This document shows positions 34,141-45,863 of a DNA stretch of 64,000 nucleotides, one piece after another. Each line of letters starts with the position of its first letter. Position 1 is the stretch's first letter. The position numbers and the translations under genes are program-made. The stretch is from Tubulanus polymorphus. Its lineage: Eukaryota > Nemertea > Palaeonemertea > Tubulaniformes > Tubulanidae. The stretch covers positions 14,252,850-14,316,849 of the forward strand of contig NC_134029.1 of assembly GCF_964204645.1 (NCBI RefSeq). Direction: 5' to 3'. Below the pieces are notes generated by a model. The model saw only the letters and a list, made by a program, of their open reading frames with translations. It was not told where the DNA came from and ran no database searches.

Positions 34141-34715
34141 CGACATCATATTGATGCCTAAGCATATTTTGTTACCACAATGAATTACAAAGTTGTAGCT
34201 TATAACGTGTTTTATGATTGTGGTGAGTTTCAAGGTCATTGGTTTTTGTATATGGCCACCAGGGGGCGTTGAATAATACAATATCTTAGTATTTCTATAT
34301 TATATTCGTACCAATACATATTTTGTTACCACGATCAATTGCAAAGTTGGAGCCATGACATTGTCTATGATTGTTGTGAGTTTTAAGGAAATTAGTTCCA
34401 TATGGTCACCAGGGGGCTTTGAATAGTGGATCAACCTAGAATTTCCTTATTATATTGGTATACCTAGGCATATTTTGTTACCAAGATCAATTGCAAAGTT
34501 GTAGTTCATGACATGTTCTATGATTGTGGTGAGTTTCAAGGTCATTGGATTTTGAATATGGTCACCAGGGGGCATTGAATAGTAGAATAATAGTATTTCC
34601 ATATTAAATTGGTAACGAGGCATCTTTTGTTATCACAATCAATTACAAAATCGTAGCTGCTGACATGTTCTATGATTGTGGTGAGTTTCAAGGTCATTGG
34701 TTTTTGTACGAATTA
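34140..34715 (+). repeat. ~155-bp tandem units with CTCF-like motifs (about 4 units)
   Basis: Motifs: CCACCAGGGGGCG at 34256, TCACCAGGGGGC at 34405 and 34561. Each follows GTTTCAAGGTCATTGG or a variant. The third unit lies inside the first copy of the 2418-bp duplication. Confidence 0.85.
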
Positions 34716-35477
34716 TCCTATGAAAATTAAAGGGAATAATGAAGGAAAAAATCGAGGTAGACTATGTTTTCATTAATATCATAGAAAACTGGACCTCGAG
34801 AGCACAGGACCTTTGGTCCTTTAGTTCAGAAAATATAAGAGAAGTGTATTCTGTATTGAGGGAAATATTGCGTGGTTTTTCCTTACCTTTGTAATATTTT
34901 GTAACATTTTGCCTCTCTTCCTTCCCTTGGGCTCTCTGATTACCAAGAATAGGCTTCTACCATCAAGAATTGAATTGTTTTAGCAAAATCCTCCATATTC
35001 TTATCATCACTCGGTGACATCTTTGTTTACTTCACACTCTGTTTCTCTCTGATAACTGACACTCTGATAACTGTGTCAAGAAATTTCTAGAATCTAAATT
35101 CAATAAAACACAACCTAAGACTTAAGAGGATGAAGTCAATTTGTTTATCCTCTATACCATACGTTGGTAAACCATCAGTAATTTTTGCACATCTATTAAA
35201 ACTCATTTTACTGTAACTCTGAAATGCTGTCTTATCACACCAAGGTTAAAAGCTTTTCCCTGAAATGTGCTGAAATGAAAACCTGTTATTTTAAGTATTA
35301 TTATTATTATTATTTATCAGTAGATGAATTCCTGTTATAATGCCACTCATGGCTGTCTGGCAGCCATCTTTTCGATTCTAGAAATGTAGATTTTTGCCTA
35401 TAAGCGCGCGTGTATTTTGTTTAGAGCATTGAATCTGGGTTGTAATGCCATTCAAGATGGCTCTTTTTTGCCCACCT

Positions 35478-35611
35478 GGGGCCAGTTCCATAGTCAAGTC
35501 CAAAAGTCGTCTTTAAATCTGAAGACTGGTCTTAAGCTGTTAGATTAGCTATAGAACTAAGATAGTCTTAGACTGGTATTAAGTCTAAGCCCTGACTATG
35601 GAACCGGCCCC
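35478..35611. mobile_element. 134-bp MITE with GGGGCCAGTTCCATAGTCA termini
   Basis: Ends GGGGCCAGTTCCATAGTCA and TGACTATGGAACCGGCCCC are inverted with one mismatch. The interior has several TCTTA/TAAGA repeats. A related fragment lies near 49808-49890. Copied by the tandem duplication to 37896-38029. Confidence 0.85.
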
Positions 35612-35816
35612 TGGAACAAGTCACGAGAGGGCTATTGCGTTCACTTTTTGTAAGTCATCTGTCCGTTCTTTCGTCCGTCCGTAGACGGAATCGATTCATT
35701 TTGGGAAGTTTTAAGGACATTTCATTTTAATGTCTTGATATTTGGTTTATACATGAATCTACCCTTGACACATCTTCAGCCCAAAAACTGGACCTGTCGG
35801 ATCAAGTACAGATCCA

Positions 35817-36439
35817 GGGCCATTCAATGACTACATCACAGTGAAAAAAGGGTGACCAACTTTGAAAAGGGCCAATATCCATATGCCTAGTGAGCGACTT
35901 GGTCTCAAAGGAGATAAAGGAAGTCTGATGGAGGTCTTCGAATTCTATGTTTATTTTAATGCATTGACCAGGCACTTGGTCAAGATAGAAGAGGCATGTC
36001 AACAGGGCAGATTCTAAGTAAAAATCTTAGCCTGCCTTTTTACGAGATTTGCTCAAAATTTGTGTGCTATCTATTGGCAGGCATAATGCTACTAAATTTG
36101 CCTTCACATTCAATTTGCTTGTGCCTTTCTTTTTTTGAGATTTGAAGATTTTTTGGCCATATTTTGCCCTTTTTTGATTGAATTTATAAGAGCATCAATA
36201 ATATCTAAATTAGAAAAGTGCTTTATGAGTCAAGGAGAGTGCCTTGTTTGATTTTGGGTAATTTATTTTCATTCACATTTTTTGCTTAAGGCCTAAGTAA
36301 AGGAGGCAATTATTCTTATGGCTAACAAATTCTGTGCCCTTTTGTTTACTTTTTTCCAGAATTTCAAGGGCATTTGAAAACTGTGACTACCGCATGTGCT
36401 GCATGCGCGACAGTCTGTATCCGCACTTGCAGATACAAG
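35817..36439. mobile_element. 623-bp insertion with CAAG duplication
   Basis: The dispersed block runs GTCAGAATCAAGATGG at 33680 without a break; here it is split. CAAG occurs at both edges (35813-35816 and 36436-36439). No clear inverted ends and no coding frame. The second copy is in 38235-38857. Confidence 0.6.
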
Positions 36440-36798
36440 ATGACTGACTGGCAGCCATTGTTGTTCGCAAAAATCAGCACTTATCACAAATTTTTTATGT
36501 TTTCAAAGGATATTTGAAGGCACTTGATCTTGCATATATATCTGTATCCCCCAGGGCTTATCAGCATAAGAAAAATTGGGTGAATTGGACTCCAGATGGC
36601 CGTCCTGTGCACTTTTTTGTGCCCAGAAATGTCAATTTTGGCCTGAATTCTGAGTCCATAACTTCCTAATTGTTGGGCATTTGTCATTGCAATTTGTAGT
36701 GGTTTTTCTATGGAAAGGGATCTTTAATACATGTAACAGATATTTTTAATCAGCCAATCCTCACACAATTGGCTGCCATCTTAGTGTCACCAGTACTC

Positions 36799-39216
36799 TT
36801 TTAAGGAAATTAGTTCCATATGGTCACCAGGGGGCTTTGAATAGTGGATCAACCTAGAATTTCCTTATTATATTGGTATACCTAGGCATATTTTGTTACC
36901 AAGATCAATTGCAAAGTTGTAGTTCATGACATGTTCTATGATTGTGGTGAGTTTCAAGGTCATTGGATTTTGAATATGGTCACCAGGGGGCATTGAATAG
37001 TAGAATAATAGTATTTCCATATTAAATTGGTAACGAGGCATCTTTTGTTATCACAATCAATTACAAAATCGTAGCTGCTGACATGTTCTATGATTGTGGT
37101 GAGTTTCAAGGTCATTGGTTTTTGTACGAATTATCCTATGAAAATTAAAGGGAATAATGAAGGACAAAATCGAGGTAGACTATGTTTTCATTAATATCAT
37201 AGAAAACTGGACCTCGAGAGCACAGGACCTTTGGTCCTTTAGTTCAGAAAATATAAGAGAAGTGTATTCTGTATTGAGGGAAATATTGCGTGGTTTTTCC
37301 TTACCTTTGTAATATTTTGTAACATTTTGCCTCTCTTCCTTCCCTTGGGCTCTCTGATTACCAAGAATAGGCTTCTACCATCAAGAATTGAATTGTTTTA
37401 GCAAAATCCTCCATATTCTTATCATCACTCGGTGACATCTTTGTTTACTTCACACTCTGTTTCTCTCTGATAACTGACACTCTGATAACTGTGTCAAGAA
37501 ATTTCTAGAATCTAAATTCAATAAAACACAACCTAAGACTTAAGAGGATGAAGTCAATTTGTTTATCCTCTATACCATACGTTGGTAAACCATCAGTAAT
37601 TTTTGCACATCTATTAAAACTCATTTTACTGTAACTCTGAAATGCTGTCTTATCACACCAAGGTTAAAAGCTTTTCCCTGAAATGTGCTGAAATGAAAAC
37701 CTGTTATTTTAAGTATTATTATTATTATTATTTATCAGTAGATGAATTCCTGTTATAATGCCACTCATGGCTGTCTGGCAGCCATCTTTTCGATTCTAGA
37801 AATGTAGATTTTTGCCTATAAGCGCGCGTGTATTTTGTTTAGAGCATTGAATCTGGGTTGTAATGCCATTCAAGTTGGCTCTTTTTTGCCCACCTGGGGC
37901 CAGTTCCATAGTCAAGTCCAAAAGTCGTCTTTAAATCTGAAGACTGGTCTTAAGCTGTTAGATTAGCTATAGAACTAAGATAGTCTTAGACTGGTATTAA
38001 GTCTAAGCCCTGACTATGGAACCGGCCCCTGGAACAAGTCACGAGAGGGCTATTGCGTTCACTTTTTGTAAGTCATCTGTCCGTTCTTTCGTCCGTCCGT
38101 AGACGGAATCGATTCATTTTGGGAAGTTTTAAGGACATTTCATTTTAATGTCTTGATATTTGGTTTATACATGAATCTACCCTTGACACATCTTCAGCCC
38201 AAAAACTGGACCTGTCGGATCAAGTACAGATCCAGGGCCATTCAATGACTACAGCACAGTGAAAAAAGGGTGACCAACTTTGAAAAGGGCCAATATCCAT
38301 ATGCCTAGTGAGCGACTTGGTCGCAAAGGAGATAAAGGAAGTCTGATGGAGGTCTTCGAATTCTATGTTTATTTTAATGCATTGACCAGGCACTTGGTCA
38401 AGATAGAAGAGGCATGTCAACAGGGCAGATTCTAAGTAAAAATCTTAGCCTGCCTTTTTACGAGATTTGCTCAAAATTTGTGTGCTATCTATTGGCAGGC
38501 ATAATGCTACTAAATTTGCCTTCACATTCAATTTGCTTGTGCCTTTCTTTTTTTGAGATTTGAAGATTTTTTGGCCATATTTTGCCCTTTTTTGATTGAA
38601 TTTATAAGAGCATCAATAATATCTAAATTAGAAAAGTGCTTTATGAGTCAAGGAGAGTGCCTTGTTTGATTTTGGGTAATTTATTTTCATTCACATTTTT
38701 TGCTTAAGGCCTAAGTAAAGGAGGCAATTATTCTTATGGCTAACAAATTCTGTGCCCTTTTGTTAACTTTTTTCCAGAATTTCAAGGGCATTTGAAAACT
38801 GTGACTACCGCATGTGCTGCAAGCGCGACAGTCTGTATCCGCACTTGCAGATACAAGATGACTGACTGGCAGCCATTGTTGTTCGCAAAAATCAGCACTT
38901 ATCACAAATTTTTCATGTTTTCAAAGGATATTTGAAGGCACTTGATCTTGCAGATATATCTGTATCCCCCAGGGCTTATCAGCATAAGAAAAATTGGGTG
39001 AATTGGACTCCAGATGGCCGTCCTGTGCACTTTTTTGTGCCCAGAAATGTCAATTTTGGCCTGAATTCTGAGTCCATAACTTCCTAATTGTTGGGCATTT
39101 GTCATTGCAATTTGTAGTGGTTTTTCTATGGAAAGGGATCTTTAATACATGTAACAGATATTTTTAATCAGCCAATCCTCACACAATTGGCTGCCATCTT
39201 AGTGTCACCAGTACTC
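36799..39216 (+). repeat. 2418-bp tandem duplication, copy 2
   Basis: Near-identical to 34381-36798, including two CTCF-like units (36823 and 36979), the MITE and the insertion. Confidence 0.95.
37896..38029. mobile_element. 134-bp MITE, duplicated copy
   Basis: Copy of the element at 35478-35611 carried by the tandem duplication. Confidence 0.85.
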
Positions 39217-39399
39217 TTTCGTAGATGGAAAAAGGAGGAATTTTTTAGGAAAAAAGGTTTGAACTTATATCCTTTATTTATATTTGAGTATTGTAAGCAC
39301 AGTCATAGGATAAATCTCCTCACGTTGGATCACCCAATTCTTTGTTCTTGCCCCCAGCAGAGTTAAATATTAAATGATATACAATTTGTCTTCTTTCAT

Positions 39400-39490
39400 T
39401 GGTACCTATGCATTTTGTGACTACAATCAATTGCAAACTTGTAGCTCATGTCATGTTCTATGATTGTGGTGAGTTTCAAGGTTATTTATC
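39400..39490 (+). repeat. Partial ~155-bp unit
   Basis: GGTACCTATGCATTTTGTGA to TTTCAAGGTTATT. The unit breaks off before the CTCF-like motif and switches to GCGTCGACTG-type unique sequence. Confidence 0.7.
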
Positions 39491-39779
39491 TTTTGACTTC
39501 GTCGACTGTAGTCAACGGAGTCTTCATAATGGTCTGGAGACCTCTCCAGAAATAACTTGCTCACAAAATGCCGTGCAGATAAACTCGTGTTTTGTACTGT
39601 ACACTTTAGTCACGCGATTAGTGCCATTTAAAACGTTACCAAATAAAGATAAAACAGTGAGAAGATGAAACTGTGAAACGTTCCAGTTACGCAGTTATTA
39701 ACAGTCAAAGTTCGGTATTTTTTCACAAATATATGTTCCATCCGGAAAATGAATACCTCATTCTGCGGAGATCATGTGG

Positions 39780-39975
39780 GCTCTTTCAGCTAATCACTGC
39801 TCTTCAACGGGTAGGCCGCGGCCAGCGTGATCGCACTTGTGACGTCATTGCGAGAAAGCTGCGCTCTGATTGGTTGTTGGGGGAATACCCTTAGCAGCTA
39901 GAGTATTCCCCAAACAACCAGTTTAGCTGAACACGAAATGCACGAGGGATACACGCCATTTTGACGTCTTGGGTA
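39780..39975 (+). promoter_or_regulatory. Possible promoter with CRE and CCAAT elements
   Basis: This GC-rich patch (GGCCGCGGCC) has TGACGTCA at 39840, an inverted CCAAT box (GATTGG) near 39868, and about 100 bp later CTTGG|GTAAGTG at 39968, which looks like a splice donor. A first non-coding exon starting here is conceivable, either an alternative start for the coiled-coil gene (exon 3 is 2.3 kb downstream) or a non-coding RNA. No coding exon was recognised before exon 3. Confidence 0.3.
39866..39922. repeat. 17-bp stem hairpin
   Basis: GGTTGTTGGGGGAATAC pairs with GTATTCCCCAAACAACC (one mismatch) around a loop CCTTAGCAGCTAGA. Confidence 0.85.
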
Positions 39976-42155
39976 AGTGAAGTTCATGTTTTTTGCTGAT
40001 TGTGGTAGAATTGTCTAATGTGGTGTAAGAATCCAGTTGGCAATGCTGGGTCCAATGTTGATGGATTCTGACTTTCATTCCGTCAATGTCTAAAGCACGC
40101 ATAATTCTTACGAAAAAATAGATTAAACAACCTAAAAACTGTGGACGTGGTGTTAGCTGGTGTTTTCTGTCGATTTCTAGCGACAAACCGTCATTCACCT
40201 AGGCTAATGATTAACGGGGCTACATTGCATCAATATCAAAGTATGCAGCGTAATTTTTAGTTGCATGTGTTTTATTTTCAACCGCATTTGTGTGCCCTTC
40301 GAATAATTATTAATTATCAAATTTCAGCTTAATTCGATTCGCCTGGGTGACGATCTGCTCTCAGCCGCGTATGGGCCTTTGTATAACCATAAAATCAGTA
40401 AAATATTTCCATTTTTTCAGATTCATTGTTCTCAATCTCTGCTTCAGGATTCCTGCTTAGGTGAATTTTTTTCAGTATTTCTGTCATATCAATATGGGAC
40501 GGGGGCAAGTTATTGTGACAGTTGTCGTAGACTTTCATGGGGTTGGGGGGTGAATGAAAATGGCTTGGCCGGGCGGGAGCGCCTGCCCAAATATTAGGTC
40601 TTGACTTTAGATTTTTTTCGCAACCACGCCAACAGAAACTAGAACATGGGGTTTTCCATGGCCGGCCTAAGATATCCTAACTTGACAAGCCCTGACAGTG
40701 TATTGAATACTTCTTATTTGTGTTTTGATTAGGCAGAAACTAAATTAGTACATTTCTATTGTTTCAGATTTGTAAAATGGATGTTGAATGATACGTACAA
40801 TCCCTATCTACACTAGACAGTGGTTTTTATTTCTCTATACTACAGCAATCACCGCTTTCCTCGGAATGGCTTCAAAATCGATACTCTACCAGAGTAAAGG
40901 TATTTCCTATCTGAAACAACCTAGTGGTACCAGCATGTGCAGTAGTGATAGATCGTAGTGAATTTCTCTCAGACTGCACATTATAAAAAAGTTGAAGTTA
41001 ATACAATTCAAGTCTCTCTGTCAATGGACTCACTGTTCATCAACAGCTTGTTGGCAATCTAACTGTTGTGCATTTTCAAAAATTTCGAGAAGCAGGTCGA
41101 TTTTGATCTAATCACATATGTTTCATTTAGCCACCTATCTTCACTTCAAATCCAGAAAATAAAGAGCATGGTTCAATGTTTATTTTCGTGTGACCATAGA
41201 ATTTGTTGTACAAGTTAGTTAAAATGTCCAAGCTTATTCCTACTTTGCTAAGTGATAATGACTAACGTTTTAGTCCCAATAGCAAAGACAGTCTTGTTGA
41301 TTTCTTTTTCTTTTAAACAGGTATGTGACGGTTTCAGTGTTTTCTTTATTGATTTATGTATTTATTATTGACTTATTCATGTGTGAGCGGTAATGCTTTT
41401 AGGCTTGGGTGGGTTTGGTTATATAAGTACTGGGGAGGATTTGATATGAGGAGAACTTTTGGGAGGATCTCTGTGTAAAGCAGTAGGCTGTGGGTAGATA
41501 TTGTGTGGGAGCCGTAAGTGTATATATAATTAATTTATTATAGAGTTATTTATTTCATTCATTATATTCATGTCGTGTTATTTATTTTAGTTCTAGTGTT
41601 TGATGTGGAAAATAAACGTGTCTTATATAAAAGGAAGCTTTGTAATTCGTCATCATCGATATCATTTAAGTGCCCTGCCCTGGCATCGAAATTATCACAA
41701 GGTCCTTAAGTAAAATTGCTGAAATATTTTATATTGTTACATTATTAACAGTGTTTGTAATGACAAATAATGTGCTATAATCATGACTTTATGTAATGTT
41801 TATTTTTCATTGAGAGATTTTATATTGCAATATTTTTGAAAATGTTTTCAATAAAGTTTGAATAAGTTGGACAACCATTTTTCGTCTTCTCCGTGAAGTT
41901 TTTGCTGTGGCTGTTATTCATCTGCTTTTAAGAGGTATTGACTGATGCAGTTTGAAACAGGAGTGGTTGGATAGAGCCTCATACATAAACCTCAAAAGGA
42001 ATTACCAGTGAAAAGTTTTAGCTCATGTGGATCTTTGAGAAAATAAGCATATTTTAAAATTAAGACAGTATTGAATTCTAAATTACATTTCAGCACAAGT
42101 GGTGACATATTTGCTATACATGTAAATGTAATTTTTACGTTTAAAAACATTGATC
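39976..42155. other. No recognised gene
   Basis: Intronic DNA. An acceptor-like TTTCTATTGTTTCAG lies near 40767 and AATAAA signals near 41611 and 41849, so a non-coding transcript is possible, but no frame longer than 75 codons carries a motif. Confidence 0.4.
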
Positions 42156-42245
42156 CAGCCTGCCCGGAAAGGCGGGACCTGTTCCTTTTCCCAAACTGAA
42201 ACTTCTGATTATCTCAATGAAGTCTCAAGGTCCATGGACCTCTTG
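42156..42245 (+). repeat. 85-bp dispersed repeat, copy 1
   Basis: CATTGATCCAGCCTGCCC, TGTTCCTTTTCC and CAAGGTCCATGGACC recur at 50138-50230. This copy ends about 40 bp before exon 3; the later copy lies beside a LINE relic. Confidence 0.8.
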
Positions 42246-42285
42246 TTATATACTGTCTTGTTTACAAAATTCATCTATTTTCTAG

Positions 42286-42366
42286 AAATCAAGAATTAGA
42301 GAAAGATATTGTGTCTCTAAGATCTAATAAAGGTGACATGGTAGATGGGAGCAGCATTGATTCTAA
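42286..42366 (+). CDS. Coiled-coil protein, exon 3
   Basis: 81 bp; acceptor ATTTTCTAG at 42277-42285, donor TTCTAA|GTGAGT. It enters in the phase left by exon 2, forming Arg across the joint, and encodes NQELEKDIVSLRSNKGDM and VDGSSIDSK. The Gly/Ser-rich end may be a linker between coils. Confidence 0.85.
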
Positions 42367-42529
42367 GTGAGTACAATTTGCTGTAACATTCTAAGAATTT
42401 CTTCAAATGCACTTCTTGTTTTCTATATCAATTTAGGCATTCTATATCGATTTACGCATCAATTTTCAAAACTGCCCACAACCAAATCTACAGTATTGAT
42501 CTTATGATAGAAGAGGTCAAGTTCTAAAT

Positions 42530-42860
42530 GACCAGAGTATCAAAACGGATACCGGTACTGATAGTAGTATATTCACACCGGTCAGTGGTCTCATCTCTGC
42601 GGTGAGGATGGATGGGGAGTACTTAAACAAGCGGGGATTAGAGACCACCAGGCCAATATCAGGATTTTTTATCTGACTGCATGCATAGGCCACACAAACA
42701 ACTGCAACCGCCCAGCGTGAGATACAAACGATTACTGATCGCTACGCAGATCACACGTGATCAGTGTTAATAGTATTATATTCACATTGGTCAGTGGTCT
42801 TAGTTCCACGGTGAGTGATGGATGGGGAGAACATAAACAAACGTGTTATCGGCCACAGTG
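42530..42860. repeat. Duplicated ~210-bp segment
   Basis: TATATTCACACCGGTCAGTGG (42568) and TATATTCACATTGGTCAGTGG (42778) start two related segments, each with GTGAG.GATGGATGGGGAG. ATTACTGATCGCTACGC and GATCACACGTGATCAGTG between them recur at 49066-49100. Confidence 0.7.
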
Positions 42861-43039
42861 GCTGAGTCACTGCTATCACCACCTATCCAAACAATAATAA
42901 CGCCGGAAGTCACATAAAACCCCAACCCCACACCCAAAAACTCAAAGGCCAACTGAAAGGATGCCTTGAAAATCAGCAAGCTATCATCTAGCTAGCAGCT
43001 AGACTTTTATTTATTTTGCCATAGGCCATTAACGATCGC

Positions 43040-43400
43040 ATTTCATTGTTATCTTTGTAAGGTCCCTTGTAGCATTCCTGGGTGTTCTCCAAGATGCCGT
43101 TCATTGCACCAGAAATGCTGCTGGACATGATGCTGTCAACTCATGTGAAATGTTTTGCCATCTTCTCAGATCACCCCCAAATGTAATTCGAGACATCATT
43201 AGGGGAATGCATCATTATGGAACAGCCCACCCAAAAACTGTGTGGAGTTTCTCTTTCGTCAATTCCACAAGAACCCAAATAAAACCTCAGTTGATGGGCT
43301 TCTTCAAGATGTGGCTGTTTCTATCCAGTACCCTGGATAGGTACCCATTCCAAAGGTTTACTTGCAAATCATTGGCAACTGTAAAATAATATTCTAGTCC
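43040..43400 (+). pseudogene. Unrecognised coding-like relic
   Basis: Plus-strand frames read VAFLGVLQDAVHCTRNAAGH and on to HHYGTAHPKTVW, then after a shift KNPNKTSVDGLLQDVAVSIQ. The residue usage looks protein-like in successive frames, as in a frameshifted gene, but no family is recognised. It lies next to a minus-strand DIRS-like relic and may belong to another mobile element. Confidence 0.3.
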
Positions 43401-43404
43401 AGCA

Positions 43405-44425
43405 ACATTGTATCCAGTTGCCACTAAACCTGTGTTTTGGTTAACAGAATTCGTGACTGAGCATCTGCCAGGTTGTCGTCCGACCGTTCGTAAAACAATT
43501 TTAGGCAGATATTTAGTCTGCAAGTAGTTCCACAACAGTTCCGTACATCAATTTTCCACCCCACATAAAGCCTGACACATCCGAGAATATGGACACCTGG
43601 GAGTACCACTGATGGAACCAATGAATAGACCTTGGGGCACTTTCTAACATACGCCAGTACTCATCTCGAAGGCTTTCCTTCTACAAGAATGTCCTTTGAA
43701 TTTCTAACAGCTCTCGAGAGCGCCAAATTGCATCCCCTCATGTAAAATTTTCCCCCTAGAATCACTAAGCCAAATGATACTACCTTCCCCAGAAATCTTT
43801 GCATCGTTTTTATATTGACCTTCCGTTTTGATAAAATCCTTTCCCTCAATGACGAAAATCCTTTCATTCAATGGCGAAAATCCTTTCCCTCAATGACAAA
43901 AAACAAGATCTGTTGTTCGAGGGTAAGGAAAAACTCGAAGTCAACAATGACACCCAGGTGTCTCAGAATCTGAGAAAGAGATGTACTGCACTGCGGGAGG
44001 TGAAATAGTATCCCAGGCGTGACAGAACCTCAGTAGTCATAAACAACGCTAATTTCGCCCTGGCGTCAGGACTAAGGCTGGCGGCCGACATAACTTTTAA
44101 TTTACCGCACAAACGGTCGTCTGTGTCACGTGTGTACTGTGTCACTGGAACTCCCAAACCTCGTAAGTATGCTGTTGCCACTAAACCTGTCTTTTGGTAA
44201 ACATAAGCCGAAGCTTTGAACCCGAATGAAATGGTGGTAAAAACGTAGTATGATTCCTTCCACAATAAACCCAAATATTTTTGACCATCGGGTGATACCA
44301 AAATATGATTTTAACCACTCTTGTCATCAAGAAAAGTCATAAAAGATCCTCTACTCAACATACGGGGTACCAGTGGGAGAGTCTCCAGACGAAACGGGCA
44401 ATCTTTTATTCATAAGTTGCAATAC
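43405..44425 (-). pseudogene. DIRS-like reverse transcriptase, decayed
   Basis: The minus strand reads, in order, CPFRLETLPLVPRMLSRGSF, FLDDKSG, then a stop, DGQKYLGLLWKESYYVF, ISFGFKASAYVYQKTG and YLRGLGVPVTQY followed by a damaged DDR motif. About 700 bp later comes FSDVSGFMWGG, resembling the RNase H start. The order (LDDKSGYDH, yFGf.w, lPFG, YIDDR, SDAS..gwGg) fits RTs of DIRS-like retrotransposons as I recall them. The frame is broken at 43960 and later. No tyrosine recombinase was seen. Confidence 0.65.
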
Positions 44426-45863
44426 CGCTCATCATGGCTCATACGTGGCATAGATATGAAACGCCATTGATCAAGATGCCTGCCAAGTACACCTGCCTTA
44501 AATTCATTTCGATTTTTCATTCATGCCTCATTAAGCTGGATTGCCCGGAAAGTCGAGGGTGTTGCGAAAACCTGCTCCGCAGGCGTACTTCCTTGCACAG
44601 CGATTTCCTAATGTTGTGTGGATCCTTAAAAAAAAACCAAAATAAGTAGTTGAAAGATTCTCTTAAACGAAACCAATCATAATCTTTATTCAAAACTATA
44701 ACATATACAACATTTTTCCGTAACATTTAACCAGTTATAAAAGCATCCAGCCAAATGTCTCCGTTCAGTCCATGAAATATCTAGGTTCCTAGAATTACAA
44801 ACGACAATTGAGTGCAAAATCTCACACTATTTTAACTGAGGGCGGGGCAAACGCGCATGAAAGGCCTCTCTTTATATTACCAAGACAGTCTAGCTCCTCC
44901 CCCTCCATGGCAGCGCAGCGAGAGCCAGGACAACAGATAGTGGTGGATCTGTTGCAAGGGACTAAGAAATCTAAAAAGAAAACCAGAAATAATGTGTATC
45001 AAGATGGCGGTCTGGAGTAATCATGTGTGAGTGGTACTCTTCAAAATATGCTATTTTATGAAGTACTAATGCTAATACAGGATCAGAAAATCATCCATAA
45101 TATGTTTACGTAACAAAGATCGGTGATAAAGGTATTGAAATTGCTCATCCCGTTCTGTTGCGAAAAGCTAAACCTGATGGGGCTGAGAAAAAAGCGATCC
45201 CATTATTCTTTGTTTTAAAGATTGTAAAAAATGTTTCGAAATACTGTGTAATAGGCGAAAACTGAAATCCAGTGGAGTTGTGATTTTTGAAGATTTGGCA
45301 ATTGGAATAATCAAGCTGTTCAATCGCGCTAAACCTCAGGCAGATATGAAAATGAACATGGAATGGCAAAGTTTATGCTTCAAACAAAGATGGTGGTATC
45401 AGACGTATCGAACTATTCGAGCCGCTACCGAACTTTTGAACTGTTAGGGAATATTCATTATGTATACAGTCACTTATATAAGGTTCAATGAAAATATATT
45501 TTTATTACTGTTATTATAACATATTCTGGTGCATGGATTCAAATTCCACTACGATGTAAACGCAATCTTGCTACTAGTTACTTTCTGTGAGTTTAATTTT
45601 CCTTATTTTCATTTCATTTTTTTCTTGTTTTTAGTGTTTAAATTTATTTTTAATTTTTTTTCTGATTGTATATGTACACTTACACTTATTTAAGAATTGT
45701 GCCTTCTACTTTAATCTGCAACAATTTGTCTAATCTGTTATGCGTAATCGATTTATTTAATCAAATAGCACCTTCAATGTCCACCATAGCTGTACAACAT
45801 GTGTCTATTTATAAACTTATAGCCTATATCTTCTTATAATGACAAACGTATATAACAAAACTA
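44426..45863. other. No recognised gene
   Basis: A 70-codon plus frame (44808-45020) ends in a basic KKSKKKTRNNVYQDGG stretch and contains an internal ATG after GC-rich DNA (CTCCCCCTCCATGGCAGCG). It could be a short first exon or a Gag start, but nothing downstream supports either. Confidence 0.35.

Larger units (their letters stand above)
34381..36798 (+). repeat. 2418-bp tandem duplication, copy 1
   Basis: Repeated at 36799-39216 with only scattered single-base differences, e.g. CAAGATGGCTC against CAAGTTGGCTC and TACATCACAG against TACAGCACAG. Both copies begin TTTTAAGGAAATTAG; the sequence after copy 2 begins TTTCGTAG, leaving 3 bp of microhomology. Open frames at 35802, 36293 and 36484 (minus) are duplicated as well but lie in dispersed repeats and show no protein features. 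Confidence 0.95.

Noticed and set aside
35802-36687. Three small minus frames duplicated at 38220-39105
   Set aside because: Their conservation comes from the recent 2418-bp duplication, and they lie in dispersed non-coding repeats.
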